From positions 22,677,004-22,741,003 of the forward strand of contig CM053336.1 in the NCBI GenBank assembly GCA_028583605.1: a stretch of DNA of 64,000 nt, written 5' to 3'. The stretch is from Dastarcus helophoroides (Eukaryota > Arthropoda > Insecta > Coleoptera > Bothrideridae). The position numbers and the translations under genes were made by a program. A model generated the notes under the pieces. The model did not search any database. It was not told the origin of the DNA and saw only the letters and a list, made by a program, of their open reading frames with translations. How positions within the stretch are numbered: the first letter of the stretch is position 1; every line of letters begins with the position of its first letter. Shown here one piece after another: positions 33,905 to 43,959 of this stretch.

Positions 33905-36081
33905 TATTGTCAAGGTGGCAAATGTCTATAGTGCATGGCACCTACCACCGATCACAGTGAGGAGAAAGTAGAAGAATTCTACTCTCAGATTAAGGATCTC
34001 ATAAAGAAGCTGCCTGAACAAGAACTCCTTATTTTGATGGGCGACTTCAATGCCAAGATAGGTAAAGGTAGAGAAGGAAAATACATTGGACCTCATGGGC
34101 TTGGTTTTAAAAATACAAGGGGAGCAAATCTCGGTGTATTTGCATTCGAATATGACCTGGTAATAATGAGCACCTTCTACAAGCCGCCGGGCAGACGACT
34201 ATATACTTGAACTTCTCCTAGAGAAGATGGGGAAGACCATATCAACCAGATAGATTATATCGAAGTAAATCAAAGATATAGAAACAGCTTCACAAGCGTG
34301 AAAACATACCCGGGCGCAGATAGACAGTCAAACCACAACCACTTCTCGGAGAATATAGGACAAGGTTCAAGATTTTACGTAAAACAAAACAACCAAAATA
34401 CAATATTAAAAAACTTAAAAATGACACAGTAAGGAACCAAGTAAAGAAAGATATCAACGACAAGTGTAGGCTGATTGAAGAGAAGATTGACAACACGGAG
34501 GAACAAATAGTAATATGTGATGAAAAAACGGAGTGAAACACACGGAGTGAAATCCCGACACTCATGGAAGAACGGAGAAAATAAAAGATCAGCCCCTCAA
34601 CATACAGAAATATACAAATGGACATACAAAGGAAAATCAGGGACGCCAAACAAAAAGACATAGCTAAGAAATGCTAAGAAATGCTAAGAAATAGAAGCCT
34701 TGCAAAGCAGATTCGATGAGTTTAATGGACACAAGAAGGTAGGAGAATTTACAGGTAGGCTAAAAAAAACGGTGGGAAAACTTGTAAATGATGCATGAGA
34801 GCTGATAGTGGACAGAGAAGATGTAAGGGATTCTTGAAGGAAGTACATAGAGCAGTTGTTCTTTGATGGGAGAAGAGAGCTACCACCCATTCAAGTTGAG
34901 CCAGGACTTTTATCATGAGATATAGGGTTAAAGCTGCCATTAATACTTTAAAGGAAGGAAATACTCCGGGACCAGATGGAGTACACTCGCAATTCTTCGG
35001 GCTTGTTAACGATGAGCCCATTAGGTTCCGGAATGGCATTTACAATTCTGGGAAATCCCAAAAGAATGGCTCATCTCATTTATAATGTTACCAAAGAAAC
35101 AGGGAGCCAAAGCATGTGGTGACTACAGAACAATTAGTCTTATGAGTCACATGTTAAAGCTGTTTCTTAAGATTATTCATCGAAGAATCTGCAGAATCTG
35201 GAAGAAGAGAGTGTCACACACACACAATTTGGTTTTATGAAAGGCATGGGTATGAGAAACGCACTTTTTCGTCTGTAAGTACTATTTCAGAGCTGTAGAG
35301 ATGCGAACTGTGACTTTTTGCATGTTTTGTCGACTACCAGAAGACTTTCGATAGAATAAAGCTCGAAAAAATGATGGAGGTCTTGAGAAATACGGGGATG
35401 GATGACAAGGATCTGAGGATCATCCAAAACTCTTACTGGAATCAGATAGCTACTATTAAAATTAATAAGGAAGAGCAAACCAATGCAATAATCATTCTTT
35501 GAGGAGTTAGGCAGGGTTGTATTCTTTCGGCACTTTAATCTTTTAATCTTTACTCAAAGAAAATCTTTAAAGAGGCACTTGAGAATACCGATATAGGAAT
35601 CCTGCTAAATTGTGAACGAATAAATAATAACCGATACACGGATGATACTGTGGTTTTTACTGACAGCATAAACAACTGGCAAGAGCTAATGAACAAAATA
35701 AAAGATGTTGGTAGTAACTATGTCTTAGGGGACTTTAATGCTCAGACCAATAGATTTGAACATTTATTAGATTCGAAGTTTGGAAACCATATACCGGTTT
35801 CGATCTTCTTAGATTTCGTCAGTTTGGTATATCCAACTTGAATGCTAACAAATGTTCCGACAAGTAAGTACTAAAGAATTCACGGACGTCAAGCGTGTGA
35901 CTTCAGTACTACCGTCATCTATTGGTCCATAGAGAAACTATGGCCATCGCCAACAATGTCGTATGGCTTAGAGATTAACAGTAGTAAAACCAATTCATGG
36001 TAATTATTAAAGTAAGGGGTGAAAGACACGACCTAATGGTCAACAACACACAAATAGAGAGAGTTCCATAGTTCATTTACT
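33905..36081 (+). pseudogene. RTE-type LINE, 5' part (EN + RT), split by a younger LINE
   Basis: Starts inside the endonuclease: APTTDHSEEKVEEFY, then LLILMGDFNAKIGKG (about 34,030) and HINQIDYI. Continues with a linker, then RT blocks: CGDYRTISLMSHMLKLFLKI (about 35,117), DYQKTFDRIKLEKMMEVLRN, GVRQGCILS and the catalytic box YTDDTVVFTDS (35,638-35,668), a variant of YADD. About 230 bases of unrelated sequence (about 35,712-35,940) follow, then SYGLEINSSKT and NNTQIERV. It breaks in FIY at 36,081 and resumes at 40,226. Many stops. It resembles the insect endonuclease-RT family often annotated as CFDP2-like (RTE clade). Confidence 0.78.
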
Positions 36082-36171
36082 GAATTTTCTGGGCCGATGT
36101 GACATTAAACATAAACCCGTATGTACTGGTTTTAAGTGAGTGGCTGTACCACAGAACTTTTCAAAAAAATA

Positions 36172-37158
36172 ATGAAGGGGACAAGAGGAGCAAAAGCTAG
36201 TGAGCAAGTAGTGACGTGCGAATGCACGGGTATGACGGAAATTCTTGAAAAAATAAATAAAAAACTGGATTTGTGTTATGAGATTATTGATAAACAAAGC
36301 AAACAGATAAATGATTTACAAAATGAGATCAGGGAACTGAAACCAATGAAGATATGTAATGAGAGGCCTACACCGATGTACTCTGAAGTTACAAAGAAAT
36401 CTGAACATATTCTCGTAATAAAGCCGAAAAATACTCAAGAAGTAGACAAAGTTAAAAAAGATCTAAGAGCAAATATAAATCCAACAGAGTTACAAGTAGG
36501 AGTAAATATAGGAAAGAATGTACGTGAAGGTGGTGTTATAGTAAAATGCTCCGACTCAGGTGCCCTCAACACACTAAGAGAAAATATTGAACACAAAATG
36601 GGAAAGCAGTACAAAGTAGAAGTACCAAAAAGGGTTAATCCAAAGATCATTATTGTTGGAATAGATGAAGAGGAATTCAAGAATAACAAGAATGAAATAA
36701 CTGAAAAAATTATTAAACAAAACAAAATTCTCAGAGCTGATCATTTTATATTTGAAGCTATTGCATGTACCAAAATTAATAAAGGAAATTTTAATATAAT
36801 TGTTGAAACAGATCCAACTACTTTTGCATATTTAATGTCCAAAGAAGAGCAAAATCTGCATGTAGGATGGAGGAATTGTAGGATGTTTGAACATTTTAGC
36901 GTAAGAAGATGTTTTAAATGTGCGGGATATGGTCATGAAGCAAAAAACTGCAATGAAAATGTTACATGTGTATTTTGTGCCGAGAGTCATACAAGAGTTA
37001 ATTGTAGGAATGAAGAAGCGAAATGTATAAATTGTGTGAAGGCAAATAAAAAATTCAATCTTAATTTAGACTCTAGTCACGCGGCTACTGATAGGAAATG
37101 TGAGTGTTATATTAAGATTATTGAATCCATTAAAAAGAAAACTGCATATACCATATAG
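36172..37158 (+). CDS. non-LTR retrotransposon ORF1 (gag-like, zinc knuckles)
   Basis: 328 residues from the first in-frame ATG (36,172). A frame extending upstream to 36,136 has only a GTG. The N-terminal region is coiled-coil-like (LEKINKKLDLCYEIIDKQSK and following). The middle is an RNA-binding-like domain (VGVNIGKNVREGGVIVKCSD). The C-terminus carries CCHC knuckles: CFKCAGYGHEAKNC (Cys247, Cys250, His255, Cys260), then CVFCAESHTRVNC and CINC...HAATDRKC. Such ORF1 proteins bind element RNA and form RNPs. The frame ends at TAG 37,156-37,158 and is followed in the same frame by ORF2 with no intervening stop (see the readthrough site). Confidence 0.87.
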   Translation: MKGTRGAKASEQVVTCECTGMTEILEKINKKLDLCYEIIDKQSKQINDLQNEIRELKPMKICNERPTPMYSEVTKKSEHILVIKPKNTQEVDKVKKDLRANINPTELQVGVNIGKNVREGGVIVKCSDSGALNTLRENIEHKMGKQYKVEVPKRVNPKIIIVGIDEEEFKNNKNEITEKIIKQNKILRADHFIFEAIACTKINKGNFNIIVETDPTTFAYLMSKEEQNLHVGWRNCRMFEHFSVRRCFKCAGYGHEAKNCNENVTCVFCAESHTRVNCRNEEAKCINCVKANKKFNLNLDSSHAATDRKCECYIKIIESIKKKTAYTI

Positions 37159-37164
37159 CAATTA
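37150..37164 (+). promoter_or_regulatory. candidate stop-codon readthrough site TAG-CAATTA
   Basis: The ORF1 stop TAG (37,156-37,158) is followed directly by CAA TTA, an exact match to the UAG-CARYYA context known to promote ribosomal readthrough in tobamoviruses and alike. The downstream frame is ORF2 and is open from 37,159 to 39,999. No in-frame ATG occurs until 37,435, which is already inside the endonuclease domain. Confidence 0.7.
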
Positions 37165-40002
37165 CTAAACACAAATGGCATATTTTTAACTTTCTTCAAT
37201 GCTCAGAGTTTTTATAAAAATAGAGATGAAATTCTAAATTATGTAAATAATTATCAGCCAAATTTACTATGCCTAACCGAAACATGTATAACAGAAAATA
37301 TATGTGATAGTGAACTAAACATAAAATACTATACTTTACTTCGCTGTAACTCAAGTAGTCGACATACTGGAGGGGTGGTAATATATATAAAAAACAACAT
37401 AAAATTTAGTAACGTCAAAACATATATAATTGATATGAAACTCTGGCTACTAGCTGTTAAAGTCTATGTAAATAACGTTCCTTACTGTATAGTTACAATC
37501 TATCGATCTCCAAGCTGTAACCCAAATATATTCTTAGATAAATTTTATGAGTGGTTAGACTCTTACTTGGATAGTAATAAAAGCAGTAATATAATTATCG
37601 TTGGAGATTTTAATATAAATTGGTGTTCAAATAATTCTGTTAAAAAGAACCTTAAATCCAATATGCAAAATAGAGGGTTAAAACAGTTCGTCAAAGAATT
37701 CACGAGAACTACGAATATTAGTAAAACGTTAATAGATTTAGTAATAAGTAATGATTACACATTAAATGTATATGTAGAACAGGACTATATTATTACGGAC
37801 CATTCCATAATTCAAGTTAAATTAAAGCAAAATGAACATGTAAATAAATGTGTAACTATGCTCAGTAGGGGTAAAATAAATTTTGATGAAATGACAGAAC
37901 TGTTGATTAAAAAAGAATGGGAATATAGTAGCACAAATGTTAATTTAGTTAGTGAAGTTTTTATAGAAAATATCATTTTTTCATTAGATAAAGTGGCTCC
38001 AATAAAGGAAATTAAAGTTAAATCTAAGCAAAATTCATGGTTTGATAAAAAATGTAAAGAAACTGTAGTAAATAAAAACAAGGCATATAAAAAATATTAT
38101 TTTACTAGAGAGGAAAGCGATTGGGATAATTATAAAGTATGTAGAAATAATCTTGTCAAAGTGATACGAAATGCAAAGTGTAATTTTTACAAGAAAATGA
38201 TCGATGACAATAAGAAAAACAGTAAGCAAATGTGGAAGCACTTAAAGGAGATGGTTGGTAATAAAAATCAAACGATTAACAGTTTCCAAAATGGGGTAAG
38301 TTGTAACGGAACATTATACAACAATAATGATGAAATACCAGATGTATTAAATAAATACTATATAGGCAGTATTAAGGCTATAATTACAAGCATTGATTCT
38401 AATAACGTAGATAGAAACAATATATTGAATACTATATCGCAATATGAGTGTACAATGTCAACTTTTGCTAAAATATCGTTGCAAGACTTATATAAACTTA
38501 TAAGTAGCCAAGTTAAAAATTTCAGTACTGACGAAATAAGTTTACCTATTGTAAAAAATTTGTTTCACGTCCTCGGATATCCTTTTGTAAATTTGATAAA
38601 CCTAAGCTTAGAGATGGGAATTGTGCCAGAATGCTTCAAAATATCAACTATAAGACCTATACCTAAAGTTGTAAATACAAATCGGGCTGAAGAGCTGCGG
38701 CCCATAAATATGCTGCCCTTTTGCGAGAAAATCCTAGAACAGGTAGTCTTTAATCAAGTTATGAAGTATATAAACATTAACAACGTTTTATGTACCTACC
38801 AATCGGGATTTAGAGGTAATCATTCATGCGAAACTGCTCTTCAGTATGTTATTTCAGAATGGAAATATAAAATTGATAAAAAACGCTTTGGAGTATGTGC
38901 AGTTTTTATTGATCTAAAAAGAGCATTTGAAACTATAGATCGAGATATTTTGTTACTGAAACTTAAAAAATATGGATTCAAAGAAAATGTGTTAAAATGG
39001 TTTAAGAGTTATCTGTCTAATCGCTATCAATGTACCAAAATAGGAAATACTAAATCTTCATTGGAAACAAATAACTTTGGAGTTCCTCAAGGAAGTGTAT
39101 TAGGGCCGCTATTATTTATATTATATATGAATGATATAGGAAATGTTCTAAAGAAATGTAGAATTCATCTCTTTGCAGATGATACCCTAATATATTATGC
39201 GCATGATGATTTTAATGAATTAATATCTACTATGAATGAGGAACTTAAAATGTTTACAAATAAATTTAAATGTAACAAACTAAAAGTAAACGAACTGAAA
39301 TCTAAATGGATGTTCATAAGTAACAATTACTGGTATAATATATTTAACGAATTAAATTTAAAAATTGAAATAAATGATCAAAATGTAGAGCAGGTAGACC
39401 AAATAAAATATCTAGGTTTTACAATTGACAGAGAACTAAAGTTTACAAGTCATATAGATTATATTTCAAAGAAAATTGGCAAAAAAATTGGATTTCTAGG
39501 CCGAGTAGTTCCCTATCTAACAACTTCGACTAGATTAATGGTTTACAATACTTTGATATTGCCTCACTTTACTTATTGCTGCTCTGTATTATATGTTACT
39601 TGCACAAATTTTGATAGATTACACAAGTTACAAAATAAAGCAATGAGAATAATATTAAAATGCAATAGATACACTAGTATTCAGACTATGCTAAATTTGT
39701 TGAACTGGATTAAGATTGAAAAGTATTATTTTGTCCAAACAATGATATTTATTCATAAAATGAAAAACGATGCATTACCGGAATATTTAAAAAATCAGTT
39801 AACTGTAGTAAATGAAAGACACCTCTATCCAACTAGGTCGGCCCTTAACTTTTATATTCCACCAACTCTAAAGAATGCCACAATGAATAGCTTGTTTTAT
39901 AAAGGTATCAATCAGTACAATCTTCTTCCTCAAAATCTTAAAGATACTAATAGCATTAAAGTATTTGGAAAAAATATGAGAGACCTTGTTAGACAGACTT
40001 AG
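37159..40002 (+). CDS. non-LTR retrotransposon ORF2 (endonuclease-reverse transcriptase)
   Basis: 947 residues counted from the codon after the ORF1 stop. The APE-like endonuclease begins at once: FLTFFNAQSFYKNRDEI (catalytic Asn region), NLLCLTET (catalytic Glu), VTIYRSPS, IIVGDFNIN at about 147-155 and TDHS at about 213-216. Reverse transcriptase follows: STIRPIPK, LRPINMLPFCEKILEQVV, YQSGFRGNHSCETAL, AVFIDLKRAFETIDRDILL, GVPQGSVLGPLLFILYMNDI from 641, and LFADDTLIYY with the catalytic FADD at 672-675. A C-terminal region with ILPHFTYCCSVLY runs to the TAG at 40,000-40,002. No internal stop, so probably competent. It is CR1/Jockey/I-like by RT motifs; exact clade not assigned. There is no ATG upstream of the endonuclease core, so expression as an ORF1-ORF2 readthrough fusion (1,276 residues) is likely. 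Confidence 0.9.
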   Translation, partial: QLLNTNGIFLTFFNAQSFYKNRDEILNYVNNYQPNLLCLTETCITENICDSELNIKYYTLLRCNSSSRHTGGVVIYIKNNIKFSNVKTYIIDMKLWLLAVKVYVNNVPYCIVTIYRSPSCNPNIFLDKFYEWLDSYLDSNKSSNIIIVGDFNINWCSNNSVKKNLKSNMQNRGLKQFVKEFTRTTNISKTLIDLVISNDYTLNVYVEQDYIITDHSIIQVKLKQNEHVNKCVTMLSRGKINFDEMTELLIKKEWEYSSTNVNLVSEVFIENIIFSLDKVAPIKEIKVKSKQNSWFDKKCKETVVNKNKAYKKYYFTREESDWDNYKVCRNNLVKVIRNAKCNFYKKMIDDNKKNSKQMWKHLKEMVGNKNQTINSFQNGVSCNGTLYNNNDEIPDVLNKYYIGSIKAIITSIDSNNVDRNNILNTISQYECTMSTFAKISLQDLYKLISSQVKNFSTDEISLPIVKNLFHVLGYPFVNLINLSLEMGIVPECFKISTIRPIPKVVNTNRAEELRPINMLPFCEKILEQVVFNQVMKYININNVLCTYQSGFRGNHSCETALQYVISEWKYKIDKKRFGVCAVFIDLKRAFETIDRDILLLKLKKYGFKENVLKWFKSYLSNRYQCTKIGNTKSSLETNNFGVPQGSVLGPLLFILYMNDIGNVLKKCRIHLFADDTLIYYAHDDFNELISTMNEELKMFTNKFKCNKLKVNELKSKWMFISNNYWYNIFNELNLKIEINDQNVEQVDQIKYLGFTIDRELKFTSHIDYISKKIGKKIGFLGRVVPYLTTSTRLMVYNTLILPHFTYCCSVLYVTCTNFDRLHKLQNKAMRIILKCNRYTSIQTMLNLLNWIKIEKYYFVQTMIFIHKMKNDALPEYLKNQLTVVNERHLYPTRSALNFYIPPTLKNATMNSLFYKGINQYNLLPQNLKDTNSIKVFGKNMRDLVRQT

Positions 40003-40187
40003 AGCATATTTTACCCTAGCATCCTATAATGTCTTCAAGTCGTTTTAATCATGCTTTTAAATAAATTATTTGTAATTTAGATATTAAGTTTTAATGTGTC
40101 TTTTAAATTTTATTGTTATGTATGTACAATTTACTAATTATTGTTTATTTAATTAAATTCATGAGTATTGTATTAGATTATTTTCTA

Positions 40188-40196
40188 AATAAAATA

Positions 40197-40230
<34 letters not shown>
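40188..40230 (+). repeat. polyadenylation signal and (CTTA)n LINE tail
   Basis: AATAAA at 40,188-40,193 is followed within a few bases by about eight CTTA units. A simple-repeat tail rather than poly(A) is typical of CR1- and I-like elements. Confidence 0.75.
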
Positions 40231-40231
<1 letters not shown>

Positions 40232-40835
40232 GGGAACCATGATCAACGAGAAGTGGGACCTCTCACAGGAGATCAGGTGCAGAATAGAGAAAGCAAGAAC
40301 AGCGTTCAACCAAATGGCTAAATTGTTTAAAAGTCACAACCTCAATATCAATATCAAAATCAGAATACTCTGATGCTATATTTTTTGGGTACCCTTCTAT
40401 AGGATGGAGTCATAGATATTAATCGAGCCAACACAAAGAAGACTTGAGGCCTTCGAAATGTGGCTTTATAGAAGGATGTTAAAAATTTCATGGGCGGAAA
40501 GGGTGACCTATAAGACAGGGATGGAGAGAATGAAGAAGGACTTAGAAATAATTAATATCATCAAGGGAATAAAACTTGAGTAGTTCGGACACATTATGCG
40601 GAACGAAAGCAAGTATCGCAAGCAAAGTATGTTCTCCAGGGGCAAGTTTATGGTAAAAGAGGACCAGGAAGGAGAAGAATATCATGGCTTAAAAACTTGA
40701 AGACATGGTTCTCAAAAACTACTATCGAATTATTCAAAGCAGCCGTGAACAAAGTCATCATGTCCAGGATGATCGCCAATATTCGGAACGAATAGGCACT
40801 CGAAGAAGAAGATAGTGCATGTGTCTGTCTATATG
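40226..40835 (+). pseudogene. RTE-type LINE, 3' part (continuation)
   Basis: Resumes LGTMINEKWDLSQEIRCRIE, KARTAFNQMAKLFKSH and NIKIRIL; after frameshifts it gives FEMWLYRRMLKISWAERVTY, FGHIMRNESKYR, RRISWLKNLKTWF and NKVIMSRMIANIRNE before a stop at about 40,792. These are the usual C-terminal blocks of this insect LINE family. Degraded. Confidence 0.78.
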
Positions 40836-40844
40836 AAATTTTAT

Positions 40845-41068
40845 CCTAAAAGCCTAAAACAGATCCGTCGTTTGAATAAAAGACTAATTTATATCAATCA
40901 TATAGAAAAATAACATGTTTTAGGTATTTGCTTGATAAGCAGTGTCTTTTCGGTAAACAATTAATTTCTTCCTGTCAAATAGAAACATTTTTAATGATTT
41001 CTTTATTTGCTAGTGTTTATCATATTGCCTAAAAAGCCTTTAGCTAAAAACCTCGTTGTTCTGAATGC
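40845..41068 (-). repeat. right arm of the long-range inverted repeat
   Basis: Reverse of 32,467-32,690: AACAGATCCGTCGTTTGAAT, AAATAACATGTTTTAGG, TTTAGCTAAAAACCTCGTTGTTC and TGAATGC. Similarity is patchy in the middle, so the arms are old. Confidence 0.7.
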
Positions 41069-43080
41069 TTGAAACAGATCCAATAGAATGATCATCAGGA
41101 CGTTATCTGCCGACAGGGAAATTATTTTAAAAAATTATAAAGTCAAGGTGAATATATTCTGTTGTTCTAATTTTAGATCAACTGCATAAAAAAGATTTTA
41201 ACAAATTATAGGAAATGGCGAATCAAAAGTTCTAACAAAATAAAGAGAATTACTTTGTTGCAAAAAGTAATGATGATCCCTTATCTGCTATGAGTGAAAA
41301 TAGTACTTTCAATATCTTCAATGAAGTTGAAAATGGACGATGGAAGATGTTGGACAGATATTAAATCAGTCAAAACCCAAAGCATCTTTTTCAACATTTA
41401 ATTGGGAAGTTGATAGTTAATTATTTTAGTATAACCGAGCGGAAGAGAATACGAATATTCTTGTGTGTGATATCGAAAATTCGTATTCAATATTGTTACA
41501 AATGGTGAAGGCTACTAAATACTTAGTTTAACAGTAAGAGACAGTCCCATCAGAAGACTATTTTTTTAGCATTGGTTATTATTAGAGCCTGGAAGTTATG
41601 GCTGTAAAAAAATATGTTTTGGCGCCATAAAGGGCAAGTTAAATATGTGAAAATGGCAGTGAAAACAGATATATTGGTATTTATAAATTCTTATTAATTA
41701 TCAATATAATTTCATATGTATATGGAAAAAACCCTTTTACTTCTTAACTTGTGTACCAGATTTATGTCTAAATTTAATTTTAATTAATCTTTCTCATCAC
41801 CAAGTATCGCTTTGATTGCTTTCCTACGGTAATGACGATTTTAACGTAACTGTGTAGTATCAATTTTGATCTTCCAATTCTGCTATCTTTTGAGGAAAAA
41901 ATCTAGGATTTACCTATATAAATGTTGATTCGAATTTGCTTTACTAGCTTTTTAAACTTTTTAACTTTCTCACACAAAAGGCGTCATTTTCTAATGCAGT
42001 GTTTCCCAACCTTTCCCTGTTAGTTAGACATTTCCATTTTGATTGAAATTTTTTCTTTTGGTTAGACAATTTTTAATCATTCCAATCTAAACATTTTTGA
42101 AGGCTTAAAAAAGTCACCATAACAAATAATTTTCTTAGTTATTCTGACCTCGCAAGTTCTGACGATTATTAAAAACAGGGTGCGACAACAGATAATCCCC
42201 AATACACTCTCATCCAGTAAAGAACTTTGACTACTAAAAAGTGGAGAGAGACGTTTTAAAAAATGAAAACTTTTCCAACGAATCACTTATTTAGTTTTAC
42301 AAAGTCACCGTTATTCACATCAAATAGGCAGCTTCAATCCACGTACCTATAACAAACAAGTAAGTAGTATCTCTCTAAAGACGATAACTTGGCTATCAAA
42401 AAGCTTTAAGCAACTGTTGCATTTTTTAATCTTTCTTGGTTTCAAGGGACAAGTTTTTTATATCAATTTCTGCTACAAAAAAGATAACACATTGATACGA
42501 ATGAGGTATAGTCAGAAAACAAATTAGGGGATTGTGTGTGTCAATTGGAGAATTCTTCCCTCACTATTTATTAATAAGCCAGACATTTAAGATTCGTTTT
42601 CTAAATAAAGATAAATTATCAGAATAACATTATTATAAAATTGTAACTGATCTCAGTTAAATCACTTTATTGAATATATTTGAATATTTGGCAAAAAATG
42701 GCAATAACACCAAAAATGCAAAATAACCTGACATTTGTCTAAAATTACAAATATAGCGGCAAATAGCAAATGCCATAACTTTTAGGCTCTACTTATTATA
42801 AAAAAAATATTGAAAAAAGCAAGAAATCTTGTGTTAGCTATTTTAAGATTTTTAGTGTAAGAAATGGTCAGATCGCCACTTGACCACCGAAAACATGTGG
42901 ACTGACCAGCGACCCTATTCTAACAATAGAACACATGTGGGGTAAAATTTGGTGTTTTTAAGTAGTCTGTAGGTTTCGTACAAAGGAATTGCATCCCAGA
43001 TCTCGGCGATGTCAGTTCACTTAATAAACGTCGTTAAGTTTTCATAAAAACGCGTTTCATTTATTGGAGCTATCAAGACA
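41069..43080. other. intergenic sequence with a Penelope 3'-end fragment
   Basis: No gene. 42,365-42,470 holds a degraded + strand Penelope end (CGATAACTTGGCTATCAAAA, then TTTTTAATCTTTCTTGG and TTTCAAGGGAC). The rest is AT-rich and unassigned. Confidence 0.5.
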
Positions 43081-43089
43081 TGATAGTAA

Positions 43090-43252
43090 TTCCGAACATA
43101 TTGCTTCTTGCTAATTTCTTGACAAAAAATCTTGCTCTTGCTAAGAGAACTTCTTGTCTTGTTTTGTTATTGATCAGAAGTTTCTTATTTTGTTCTTGCA
43201 GCAAGAACAAGACAAGAACAAGACAAGGTAAGACAAGAACAAGAAATTCGTT
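43090..43252. repeat. TCTTG/CAAGA-rich repeat, third locus
   Basis: Iterated CTTGCTCTTGC and TCTTGTCTTG motifs on + switch near 43,195 to the complementary AAGAACAAGACAAG, making a near-palindrome. It shares the core motif with 14.9 and 32.2 kb but lacks their tail blocks. Confidence 0.6.
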
Positions 43253-43440
43253 AAACACTAATTTTTACAATAAGAGCGGATATGATGTTTATATCTCACG
43301 AGAAAGAAGTTTGAGCACGACGCCGCAGGCTAAGTGCTCAATTATTCGAGAATGTACTATCATAACGTAGGCTTCCACGCCCAGAGTCAGTACAGGATAT
43401 ACTTCTTCCGGGATTGGACCATGTCAAAGAACTACTAAAA

Positions 43441-43487
43441 GTGTTCGACGTTTCGCCCATCATCGTAGGAGGCTTTTTTAGGAACAA
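43441..43487 (-). ncRNA. hammerhead-like motif, degraded arm copy
   Basis: On the minus strand: TGTTC, CTAAAAA (the CUGANGA box is lost), AGCCTCC...GGGC, GAAA, CGTC, GAACA. Stem I is preserved but the core is mutated. Confidence 0.3.
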
Positions 43488-43844
43488 AGAAAACAAACAA
43501 TAAATAAAAAGAGAAATATAAGGGAATATGCAAAAATGAAAGAATGAAAAGGCCAATTTCAACACATCAGTGCACGGTAACTCAGTATGTCCACCATAAC
43601 AGAGGCGAAATTCTTCTGAATTGAAAATTGGTACAAAGGATAAGAGTGATAAGAGTACTGAGTTACCGTGCTCTTCTGTTTAAACTTTCTTATCCTTTGT
43701 ACCAATTTTCAATTCAGAAGAGTTTCGCCTCTGGTATGGTCGACATACTGAGTTAGGTGCTCTGATTTTTTGAAATTGGTCTTTTCATTCTTTCATTTTT
43801 GCACATTCTCCTATATTTCCCTTTTTATTTATTGTTTCTTTTCT

Positions 43845-43890
43845 TTGTTCCCGAAGAAGCCTCCTACGATGGTGGGCGAAACGTCCAACA
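43845..43890 (+). ncRNA. hammerhead-like motif, second arm copy
   Basis: TGTTC, CCGAAGA (CUGANGA with U to C), AGCCTCC...GGGC, GAAA, CGTC, CAACA. One core change and one weakened stem I pair relative to 2,745-2,789. Confidence 0.3.
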
Positions 43891-43959
43891 CTTTTAGTAG
43901 TTCTTTGACACGGTCCAATCCCGGAAGAAGTATACCCTGTAGCGAGAATGTACTACTTT

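Larger units (their letters stand above)
36082..40230 (+). mobile_element. near-intact non-LTR retrotransposon inserted in the RTE LINE
   Basis: About 4.1 kb with two long open reading frames, an AATAAA (40,188-40,193) and a (CTTA)n tail (about 40,198-40,230). The host LINE reads ...TTCATTTACT before it and TTACTTGGGAACC after it, restoring FIYLGTMI, so TTACT is a likely target duplication that also matches the tail repeat. A 5-codon upstream ORF (ATG at 36,121, TAA ending 36,135) precedes ORF1. ORF integrity implies recent insertion. Confidence 0.85.
43360..43942. mobile_element. palindromic Penelope-type insertion with 13-bp target duplication
   Basis: The inverted arms are two copies of the 2,525-2,840 family (GACTCAG/GTACTGAGTTACCGTGCTCT, TTATCCTTTGTACCAATTTT, CCTCCTACGATG(A/G)TGGGCGA, CGGAAGAAGTATA), meeting near 43,650-43,680. 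The whole is bracketed by CGAGAATGTACTA at 43,347-43,359 and 43,943-43,955, a 13-bp direct duplication. No coding sequence. Confidence 0.78.

Noticed and set aside
35641..35841. 63-residue frame containing LGDFNAQTNRF as a second endonuclease
   Set aside because: Too short, and it spans the junction of the RTE YTDD region with an unidentified 230-bp insert; the GDFN match alone is insufficient.
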